Assembly: GCA_029762535.1 (NCBI GenBank)
Contig: JARVGK010000008.1
Coordinates: 42,529-106,528 of the forward strand
Source of the DNA: Thermoplasmatota archaeon
GTDB lineage: Archaea > Thermoplasmatota > Penumbrarchaeia > Penumbrarchaeales > Penumbrarchaeaceae
Length of the DNA stretch: 64,000 nt
Direction of reading: 5' to 3'
In this document: piece by piece, positions 19,201-25,728 of the stretch
How positions within the stretch are numbered: position 1 is the stretch's first letter
Layout of the letters: each line of letters opens with the position of its first letter
Translations under genes and position numbers: made by a program
Notes under the pieces: generated by a model
The model's database searches: none
Seen by the model: only the letters and a program-made list of their open reading frames with translations
What the model was told of the DNA's origin: nothing

Positions 19201-20007
19201 GGGAAGGTCAGGGCCATGCCGATAGGTCTGCCCGAGGCACCCTTCGATGTCCGCATAGACGAGCTGGACCAGACCCTGGTCCTGAGATGGTCCGTGCCAA
19301 AAGATGACGGCGGGTCCGCGATAACGACCTTCATCATCTTGAGAGGGGGAGGACCGGATGATCTGTCGTTCCTGGCAAGGATCCCCGCTGTGACGTATTA
19401 CAGCGATCACAATCTCGACAACGGTAAAAGGTACTTCTACAGGATCTCATCCGAGACAAGATACGTCTCGGGAGAACCCTCCGATATCGTGAGCGGATCC
19501 CCATGCGGGCTGCCCTTCCCCCCCTCAGGTCTGCGGGGGAAGGTGGAACGCGGAAGGGTCGAGTTGAGCTGGGACCTGCCTTACAGCGACGGCGGAAGGT
19601 CCATTGTGGGCTACAACATCTACAGGATAGACCAAGAGGGGGTTGAGACCGTTCTTGCCAGGAACTCGAGCATGAGATCGTTCGCAGATCATCCGTCCCA
19701 GGGTAGGTATCGTTACGCGGTTAGCGCAACCACGGAAGCGGGAGAAGGAGCCAGGACCGTATCCAGGCCCGTCACGCTCGATATTCGGAGGCAGATGATC
19801 GCGGGAACCGCCATCATTTCACTGGTACTGATCGCGATATGCGTTTTCGTCGGCATAAGGATATATTCCTTCCGTAGAGCGAGGGCGAGCGCCGATCGGG
19901 CCTGGAAGACGTTCGAGATGGACACGCTCAAGCTAGGACGCGCCCGATCGCTCCCGCCGCCGAATCGAGGACGTCGGCTCCTACCACCAGGGGAGGGGCG
20001 AACCTGA
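16294..20007 (+). CDS. Propeller (SBBP) plus seven-FN3 surface protein
   Basis: The 1237-residue protein has a signal peptide at 1-25 (IAFITLFMLMLSAAVQIGMA). Residues about 50-510 are SBBP-type propeller repeats with recurring YSTFLGG, ITG and VAG strands (for example DIVYSTFLGGIRADSGTAIA). Seven fibronectin type III domains follow (about 512-1165). Each opens with a P-rich linker and a W..P...DGG signature such as WVPPTDDGG and WDPPSCDGG. One transmembrane helix (AGTAIISLVLIAICVFVGIR) lies at about 1170-1190, with a short basic cytoplasmic tail. It is probably an envelope or adhesion protein. Its last 80 bp overlap the 3' end of rocD on the other strand. Confidence 0.85.
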   Translation: MRGSSIAFITLFMLMLSAAVQIGMAEDDAHAGPTSTPSCDLDHVKAAPTRDVHEAIIGSRLIGGSGKEFISSCCDDGGDLIVAGWTTSDDLDAEGAPLHGSYAGDKDIFIARMGMNLSISSLALIGGSMAEEPTGIGVLPDGSVYVAGWTASSDLPAGERSLFNASAGGEDGLLMVLSSDLSRIVFSTYFGGSQNDRINAADAGPDGTIYITGITFSGDLPTTEGSYRNASEATVPYGPDAFVARIDTDGRDIVYSTFLGGIRADSGTAIAIDGSGAAYVSGETSSKDFPITPGVYSNENIYYNYPDIFIAHLSSNGGTLISSTVIGGLYTDQALSVRIGSDGLFVTGRSMSYDFPLTNDAFDSSNPVGNRRSYDGLLLKMPLDLTELDFSSYLGSTENDWISGLDLDEVGNIYITGLVSNARQFVTSHASSPLYNGGDDAFLAITDLSNNLQYFTFIGGGGSDQGTRVLHTSPGRCTIVGQTCSVNFPIRHDTGQDLRGISDAFIMVHATPTPPSAPKIVTSRAGDSRIEIEWAAPKDDGLCSISGYNLQRICVDGNITISLPIQFSYIDTEVKNGIEHEYRVSAVNRLGEGERSEPVIVRPGTIPSEPTNFSIMTGKGFASLEWDPPSHDGWVGIEGYIIQKKDSGSDPIEVLTSNGSYEDSDVKAGSYYSYNVRAYNAMGIGPKSPTIAVRIPTLPDRVRDLKAIPQPGAVLLSWVPPTDDGGAPIEEYVIHRRTAGSGNETSIRWPGLEFLDEGLTPGVEMEYRVAASNLFGEGEPTYWTRVEPYGPPGPPTLLKADAGDGVIVIEWDPPSCDGGRSLSGFRIYKSVDGSDFELAADLSLCSIFFDRDVVNGVLYSYRITARSRAGESEPSSVMNARPVGPPSTPLGLTASKFDGYVELRWSAPMRDGGSELLGYRLLRSAHGNPLRHYRDLPPSTRFSDSDVMNGIEYSYALTAFNEVYEGDMSGKVRAMPIGLPEAPFDVRIDELDQTLVLRWSVPKDDGGSAITTFIILRGGGPDDLSFLARIPAVTYYSDHNLDNGKRYFYRISSETRYVSGEPSDIVSGSPCGLPFPPSGLRGKVERGRVELSWDLPYSDGGRSIVGYNIYRIDQEGVETVLARNSSMRSFADHPSQGRYRYAVSATTEAGEGARTVSRPVTLDIRRQMIAGTAIISLVLIAICVFVGIRIYSFRRARASADRAWKTFEMDTLKLGRARSLPPPNRGRRLLPPGEGRT

Positions 20008-21127
20008 TGGTCTGAGCGTGAGTGTCCTTCGCAAGGATCCCCTCCTCTATCAACTTGTAACAGTAAGGCCTTGCGGGGCCGGCCTCCTCCTTCAGCTCGA
20101 GGGCCACCAGAAGGCCCTTGCCCCTGACCTCCTTGACCTTCGGTGAGCCTATCGCCCTCAGCGCATCCATGAAGCGTTCCCCCAGTCGTTCCGCCCTCTC
20201 GTCGAGGCGCTCATCCTCCAGCACCTGTATGGAGGCGAGGCCTACAGCGGATGCCATTGGATTGCCCCCGAAAGTGGACCCGTGGGATCCAGGGGTGAAA
20301 ACGTCCATGATCTCCCGGTCGGCAAGGACGCCGGAGACGGGATAGAGGCCGCCGCCAAGGGCCTTGCCCACCACAAGGACATCCGGTCGGGCGTCCTCAT
20401 GCATCCATGCAAAGCGCTTTCCCGTCCTGCAGAATCCCGTCTGGACCTCATCGAACATGAGGAGGACGTTCTTCTCAGAGCAGACGCGCCTAACACAGGA
20501 GAGATATCCGGGATCAGGGACCTTGACCCCTGCCTCGCCCTGTATTGGCTCGACGAGGAAGGCGGCGGTGTTATCCGTGATCGCTTCGTCGAGGGCCCTG
20601 GCATCGTTGAAGGGTACGATCTTGAAGCCGGGGGTGAAGGGGCCGAAATCCGAATATGCGTCGGGATCAGTGGACATACCCACGATCGTCGTCGTCCTGC
20701 CGTGGAAGTTCTCGCAGCATACGATGATCTCCGCCTTATCCTTGGGGACTCCCTTCTTGCGGTATGCCCATCTTCGGGCGAGCTTTATGGAGGTCTCCAC
20801 GGCCTCCGCTCCTGTGTTCATGGGGAGCGCGGATCCGAATCCAGTGTATTCGCACAGCTTGTTGAGGAACTCTCCCATCCTGTCGTTGTGGAAGGCCCTG
20901 CTGGTGAGGTCCAGGACATCCAGCTGGTCCTTGAGCGCCTGGACGATCCTGGGATGCCTGTGGCCCTGGTTCACGGCGGAGTACGCGCTGAGGCAGTCTA
21001 AATAGCGCTTCCCCTCCACGTCCCATACCCATGGGCCTTCGGCCCTGGAGAGAACTACCGGCAGCGGATGGTAGTTGTGGGCCCCGTATCTCTCGTCCAG
21101 CTCTATGATCTCCTTCGTCCTTGACAT
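19928..21127 (-). CDS. rocD: Ornithine aminotransferase
   Basis: PLP-dependent class III aminotransferase of 399 residues. It converts ornithine and 2-oxoglutarate to glutamate semialdehyde and glutamate, linking arginine and proline metabolism. Diagnostic stretches are YGAHNYHPLPVVLSRAEG near the N-terminus, NTGAEAVETSIKLARRW, ENFHGRTTTIVGMSTD, FDEVQTGFCRTG and VVGKALGGGLYPVS, with the PLP lysine in the last. The closest match is bacterial-type RocD/OAT; acetylornithine or 4-aminobutyrate specificity is less likely but possible. AAGGAGG lies 8 nt before ATG 21127. Its 3' end overlaps the convergent surface-protein gene by 80 bp. Nothing recognisable lies in 21128-21339 beyond the ribosome site and a GATATACT TATA-like box. 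Confidence 0.9.
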   Translation of the reverse strand: MSRTKEIIELDERYGAHNYHPLPVVLSRAEGPWVWDVEGKRYLDCLSAYSAVNQGHRHPRIVQALKDQLDVLDLTSRAFHNDRMGEFLNKLCEYTGFGSALPMNTGAEAVETSIKLARRWAYRKKGVPKDKAEIIVCCENFHGRTTTIVGMSTDPDAYSDFGPFTPGFKIVPFNDARALDEAITDNTAAFLVEPIQGEAGVKVPDPGYLSCVRRVCSEKNVLLMFDEVQTGFCRTGKRFAWMHEDARPDVLVVGKALGGGLYPVSGVLADREIMDVFTPGSHGSTFGGNPMASAVGLASIQVLEDERLDERAERLGERFMDALRAIGSPKVKEVRGKGLLVALELKEEAGPARPYCYKLIEEGILAKDTHAQTIRFAPPLVVGADVLDSAAGAIGRVLA

Positions 21128-21339
21128 ACATCTTCCTCCTTTTCCGTTTCTCCGAGTATATCGCCTGGGGCCGTTATGAGCTGGTCCTAATTATTCTTTG
21201 TTGCGGGCAGGATCCCCTGTTTATTTGGATCCACCTGGCGATCATTTCCCTCCCTCTTTGGGTCCCCACCATAGCGGAAAATGAACGAATGGTCTTGGCG
21301 ATCCGAGTTATGATCGAAAGACCCCAGGGGGGATGAGGA

Positions 21340-23301
21340 TCATCTCATCCTGGCCTTCTTGAGCTCCGTGATCCTGTCGCGGATCACCGCTGCCTCCTCG
21401 AAGCGCAATGAGGATGCCGCCAGATGCATCTCGTTCTCGAGATAGGCGATCAGCTCCTCGATATCCCCTTCCTCGGCCTCGTCAAAGCGATGGTCCTCCT
21501 CGCTGCGGCGGATCCCCTCCGTTATATCCCGGATCTCCTTGACTATGGTCCTGGGCGTTATCCCGTGCTCCTCGTTGAAGGCGATCTGACGCTGTCTCCT
21601 CCTGTTGGTCTCTTCGATGGCCCTGGCCATCGATCCCGTGATGCCATCGGCGTACATTATAACCTTCCCTGCCACGTTCCTCGCCGCCCTGCCTATGGTC
21701 TGGACCAGGGACGTCTCGCTCCTGAGAAAACCCTCCTTGTCGGCATCCAGTATCGCAACCAGGGACACCTCCGGCAGGTCCAGTCCCTCCCTCAGGAGGT
21801 TGATCCCGACGATCACATCGTGCTTTCCCTGCCTCAGGTCCCTGAGTATGTCTATGCGGTCCAGGGTCTTGACGTCGGAATGCAGGTAATTGACCTTGAT
21901 CCCCAGTTCCTTTAGATGATCGGAGAGCATCTCCGCCATCCTCTTCGTGAGCGTGGTCACGAGCGTCCTCTCGCCGGATCTGACCCTGGCCTTTATCTCG
22001 GCCAGGAGATCGTCCATCTGCCCCCTGATCGGCCTCACTTCGATCACGGGGTCCACCAGTCCGGTGGGACGGATTATCTGCTCTATCACGGTATCCGAGA
22101 CCTCTCTCTCGTAAGGTCCGGGGGTCGCCGATGTGAAGAGGACCTTTGATAGCCTCTTCTCAAGCTCACTGAACTTCAAAGGCCTGTTGTCGACGGCGGC
22201 CGGCAGCCGGAAACCGAACTCCACAAGGGTCTCCTTCCTTGAACGGTCCCCGTTGTACATACCTCTCAGCTGGGGGATCGTCACGTGGGATTCGTCTATG
22301 ACCATGAGGTACTCTTCGGGAAAGAAATCCAGGAGGGTGTAGGGCGGCTCGCCTGGCCTCCTACCGTCGAAGTATCTGGAATAGTTCTCTATGCCGTTGC
22401 AGTAGCCGGTCTCCCTGATCATCTCGAGGTCGTAGCGCGTCCTCTGCTCGAGCCTCTGGGCCTCCAGGTATTTCCCGCTCCTTCGGAACCATTCCACCCT
22501 GGCCTTCATGTCAGCCTCGATCGTGCCCATTATCTCCTCGATCCTTTCCGAGGGCAGATTGTAATGTGTCGCGGGGAATACCAGGACCTTGTCGAGGCCT
22601 TCCGTCACGTCACCGGTAGCGGGATGGATCAGATCGACCCTCTCGATAGTGTCATCTGAAAGGGCTATCCTCATGACCGTCTCGTCTATGGAGCAGATCT
22701 CAACGTTTGACCCCCTGACCCTGAACTCACCTCTCTGGAGACCCTCCCCCCTTTCGTACTGCATCTCCACCAACTTGGATAGCAGGTCCTTTCTGGGTAT
22801 CCTCTGCCCGATCGAAAGGGGCATGGAGTTCTTCATGTATTCCTCCGGGGACCCAAGGCCGAATATGCAGGACACGGAGGCGACGATGATGACATCCTTC
22901 CTGGTCATGAGCGCCTGTGTGGCCCTGTGCCTGAGCCTGTCGATCTCCTCGTTGATGGAAGCGTCCTTCTCGATGTACAGGTCCTTTTGCGGAACGTAGG
23001 CCTCCGGCTGGTAGTAATCGTAGTATGAAACGAAATACTCCACGGCGTTATCCGGAAAGAACTGCCTGTACTCGGATGCGAGCTGGGCCGCCAGTGTCTT
23101 GTTGTGGCTTATTACGAGGGTCGGGAGCTGCAGTCTCTCGATCACATTGGCCACAGTGAACGTCTTGCCTGAGCCCGTCACCCCCAGAAGTGTGATCCTC
23201 TCACCTCCTCCTTTGATGGCATCGACGAGACCCTCTATCGCCTGAGGCTGGTCCCCGGAAGGGTAGAATTGGCTTCTGAGAGATAATGGCCCGGGCATCA
23301 T
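21340..23301 (-). CDS. uvrB: Excinuclease ABC subunit B
   Basis: Helicase-like, damage-verifying subunit of UvrABC. The 653-residue protein has Walker [10 protein letters not shown] (about 40-48) and the DNA-clasping beta-hairpin region [20 protein letters not shown] (about 92-111). The DESH box is in [13 protein letters not shown] (about 335-347), followed by [13 protein letters not shown]. Motif VI is QTIGRAARN, and a C-terminal UVR motif for UvrC contact is at about 615-650 ([18 protein letters not shown]). GGTGA precedes the ATG pair. A TATA-like GAGATATATGC overlaps the purN stop, so uvrB may have its own promoter as well as being read from purH-purN, 44 bp upstream. Confidence 0.96.
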   Translation of the reverse strand: MMPGPLSLRSQFYPSGDQPQAIEGLVDAIKGGGERITLLGVTGSGKTFTVANVIERLQLPTLVISHNKTLAAQLASEYRQFFPDNAVEYFVSYYDYYQPEAYVPQKDLYIEKDASINEEIDRLRHRATQALMTRKDVIIVASVSCIFGLGSPEEYMKNSMPLSIGQRIPRKDLLSKLVEMQYERGEGLQRGEFRVRGSNVEICSIDETVMRIALSDDTIERVDLIHPATGDVTEGLDKVLVFPATHYNLPSERIEEIMGTIEADMKARVEWFRRSGKYLEAQRLEQRTRYDLEMIRETGYCNGIENYSRYFDGRRPGEPPYTLLDFFPEEYLMVIDESHVTIPQLRGMYNGDRSRKETLVEFGFRLPAAVDNRPLKFSELEKRLSKVLFTSATPGPYEREVSDTVIEQIIRPTGLVDPVIEVRPIRGQMDDLLAEIKARVRSGERTLVTTLTKRMAEMLSDHLKELGIKVNYLHSDVKTLDRIDILRDLRQGKHDVIVGINLLREGLDLPEVSLVAILDADKEGFLRSETSLVQTIGRAARNVAGKVIMYADGITGSMARAIEETNRRRQRQIAFNEEHGITPRTIVKEIRDITEGIRRSEEDHRFDEAEEGDIEELIAYLENEMHLAASSLRFEEAAVIRDRITELKKARMR

Positions 23302-23345
23302 CGTTCACCTGAACGCGAACCCCGAAAGCACGGATAGCATATATC

Positions 23346-24059
23346 TCATTTGTTTACCCGCGCGATGCGACCCTCGACAGATACCTTCCCATCGAGGAGC
23401 CATCCTATCACCCTGGGGTACCAGATATGCTCCTGGATCAGTACGCGGCCGGAGAGGGTCTCCTCCGAATCGTCCTCATGGACCTCGACCGGATACTGGA
23501 ATGTGATCGGGCCTCCGTCCACGCTCTCATCTACCAGATGAATGGTAAGTCCCGTGACCTTTACTCCGTGGGCCAAAGCGTCCCTGTGAGCGTGGGAGCC
23601 GGGAAAGGACGGAAGCAGGGATGGGTGTATATTGACTATCCGCCATCTCCATCCACCAACGAAGCTCGGCGAGAGCACCTTCATGAAACCTGCGAGCACG
23701 ACGAGGTCCACCTCGAATTCGACCAATGCCGCATCGATGGCTTCCATGAACCCCTCCTTCGTGAAGGACCTGTGGTCGATGACCCGCCACGGGATCCCGT
23801 GCTCCTTGGCCCTATCGATGGCCAATGCCCCGGGGTTGTTGCAGATCACGACGGCTATGCTGGCATCGAGCTCCCCTCTGTCTATCGAATCGATGATGGA
23901 CTGAAGGTTGGATCCCCTGCCTGATGCCAGGACGCCCAAGTTGCGGCCCTGGAACCGATCGTTCGATATCGCATCGGCCTCGCCTTTTACAGTGGGTATA
24001 TCCACAACAGCTTCCGTGAGGATCCCTCCCTGCGACCTTGTTGTCTGGCGGTCGAACAT
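23346..24059 (-). CDS. purN: Phosphoribosylglycinamide formyltransferase
   Basis: Transfers formyl from 10-formyl-tetrahydrofolate to GAR in purine synthesis. The core starts with NLGVLASGRGSNLQSIID. Catalytic Asn and His are in IVNIHPSLLPSFPGSHAH, and the catalytic Asp in HLVDESVDGGPI. From ATG 24059 it has 237 residues, with about 38 residues before the usual family start. The frame stays open further into purH, but that part is only overlap. AGGAGG directly abuts ATG 24059, which is too close for ideal use. A start nearer the core, such as TTG in RNLGV, is therefore possible. It lies 29 bp after purH and 44 bp before uvrB. Confidence 0.92.
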   Translation of the reverse strand: MFDRQTTRSQGGILTEAVVDIPTVKGEADAISNDRFQGRNLGVLASGRGSNLQSIIDSIDRGELDASIAVVICNNPGALAIDRAKEHGIPWRVIDHRSFTKEGFMEAIDAALVEFEVDLVVLAGFMKVLSPSFVGGWRWRIVNIHPSLLPSFPGSHAHRDALAHGVKVTGLTIHLVDESVDGGPITFQYPVEVHEDDSEETLSGRVLIQEHIWYPRVIGWLLDGKVSVEGRIARVNK

Positions 24060-24088
24060 CCTCCTGACAATTAAAACATGTTGTCGTT

Positions 24089-25657
24089 TCAATGCTTGAA
24101 GAGCCTTACGCCAGTGAACAACATGGCCATCCCGTGCTGGTTCGCGGCATCGATGACCTCCTTGTCCCTGATGGATCCCCCCGGCTGACATATTGCCGCC
24201 ACGCCGGTTGCGGCCAGAGTATCGATGCCGTCCCGAAAGGGGAAGAATGCATCAGATGCTAGGACGGACCCCTCTGCCCTATCACCCGCCTTGTGGGCCG
24301 CCATAAAGCATGAGTCCACTCTGCTCATCTGCCCGGACCCGATCCCGGTGGTGACCTGGTCCTTTGCCAGGACCACGCAGTTGGATTTCACATGCTTGAC
24401 CACCTTGGAGGCGAACACCATGTCCTTTATCTGACCATCCGTTGGAGCCTTTTCCGTTACCTGGACCCAACCGGACGGATCGAAAGGCGGCCATTCCATC
24501 GTCTGCGCGAGGAGGCCGCCCCTTATCTTGACCCATTTCTCCTCCCTCCTCTCCTCCTCAACGATTGGCCTGTCCGTCGATATTATCCTGAGGTTCTTCC
24601 TGGACCTAAGGATGTCCAGTGCAGCTTCATCGAATGCGGGGGCGATCACCACCTCGAAGAACCTCTCCATTATCGACGATGCCGTCTCGACATCGCATCC
24701 GCGGTTCAGACCCACGACGCCGCCGAAAGCGCTCAGCGGGTCGCAATCCAGGGCTCTCAGGAACGCATCCTTCAACTGGTTGTGCTCCGAGGGGCGTCCC
24801 AGAGAGACGCCGGAAGGGTTGTTGTGCTTTATTATAACGCAGCATGGTTCTTCCGGAAATTCCATCAATATGTCAAGGGCAGCGTCCACATCGAATATGT
24901 TATTGTACGAGAGTTCCTTACCTCCAAGTATCCTGGAATTGTGGATGCTCGTTCCAGTGAAAGAGGGCGAACTGTAACACGATCCCCTCTGATGCGGGTT
25001 CTCACCGTATCTGAGGTCCATGGCCTTCTCGAACCTCATCCTGAGATGTTCAGGAAGAACGTCCTCTCCCATTTTATGGACCAGGTATTCAGAAATGGAT
25101 ATGTCGTATGCGCTCACGTGCCTGAAGGCCTTCAATGCCAGGCGGAGCCTGTCATCTTTGGTGAGAGAGCCCTTTTCGATCCTTTCCATGAGAAACGGGT
25201 AATCCCCGGGATCGACAAGGACCGTTACATGCTCATGGTTCTTGGCCGCTGCCCTTATCAGCGAGGGACCGCCAATATCTATCATTTCTATGCATCCCTT
25301 CATATCGGACCCTGGCCTGCGGACCGTCTCCTCGAAGGGATACAGGTTCACGACGACGATGTCCAGAATGGGCAGGTCCATTTCTGCGATGCGCTGCATA
25401 TCCTCATCGTTCTCTCGTCTGCACAGGATACCGCCGTAGATTGCAGGATGCAATGTCTTTACACGTCCACCTAGCATCTCCGGATACCCGGTAAGCTCCT
25501 CGACCGCAACGGATACGATCCCACGGTCCTTGAGATAGCGATGGGTACCGCCCGAGGATACGATAGTGTAGCCCATTTCGATGAGGGCTCCAGCAAGGCT
25601 TTCCAGGGAACGCTTGTCATATACCGATATCAACGCATAACGCGATTTAGCTGTCAC
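24089..25657 (-). CDS. purH: Bifunctional AICAR formyltransferase/IMP cyclohydrolase
   Basis: Catalyses the last two purine steps: formylation of AICAR with 10-formyl-THF, then ring closure to IMP. The 522-residue length is full. The N-terminal cyclohydrolase shows SVYDKRSLESLAGALIEMGY, SSGGTHRYLKDRG and GRVKTLHPAIYGGIL. The C-terminal transformylase shows LRYGENPHQ, the catalytic KHNNPSG, DCDPLSAFGGV and FFPFRDGID. The start is GTG 25657 with a TATA box about 28 nt upstream, implying a leaderless message. This bacterial-type enzyme is uncommon in archaea, most of which use PurP and PurO, and a purP gene is also present in this window. Confidence 0.95.
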   Translation of the reverse strand: MTAKSRYALISVYDKRSLESLAGALIEMGYTIVSSGGTHRYLKDRGIVSVAVEELTGYPEMLGGRVKTLHPAIYGGILCRRENDEDMQRIAEMDLPILDIVVVNLYPFEETVRRPGSDMKGCIEMIDIGGPSLIRAAAKNHEHVTVLVDPGDYPFLMERIEKGSLTKDDRLRLALKAFRHVSAYDISISEYLVHKMGEDVLPEHLRMRFEKAMDLRYGENPHQRGSCYSSPSFTGTSIHNSRILGGKELSYNNIFDVDAALDILMEFPEEPCCVIIKHNNPSGVSLGRPSEHNQLKDAFLRALDCDPLSAFGGVVGLNRGCDVETASSIMERFFEVVIAPAFDEAALDILRSRKNLRIISTDRPIVEEERREEKWVKIRGGLLAQTMEWPPFDPSGWVQVTEKAPTDGQIKDMVFASKVVKHVKSNCVVLAKDQVTTGIGSGQMSRVDSCFMAAHKAGDRAEGSVLASDAFFPFRDGIDTLAATGVAAICQPGGSIRDKEVIDAANQHGMAMLFTGVRLFKH

Positions 25658-25680
25658 GTTTCCCAGGTACCGCGGGTCAC

Positions 25681-25690
25681 AATAAATAAG
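25681..25690 (-). promoter_or_regulatory. TATA box for purH
   Basis: CTTATTTATT on the minus strand is centred about 28 nt from the GTG start of purH at 25657. This predicts a leaderless purH-purN transcript. Confidence 0.6.
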
Positions 25691-25728
25691 CCTTTCCCAG
25701 GGGTATATGTGATTAAACGATCACGCGT

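Noticed and set aside
17800..19800. Possible DNA repeats in the FN3 region
   Set aside because: The seven FN3 domains are similar only at the protein level; no long DNA identity is visible, so they are ancient domain repeats.
20282..21001. Two overlapping 210-240 codon frames opposite rocD
   Set aside because: Antisense to a complete rocD with intact PLP motifs.
24392..25474. 360-codon frame opposite purH
   Set aside because: Antisense to a full-length, motif-complete purH; it results from codon bias in the sense strand.
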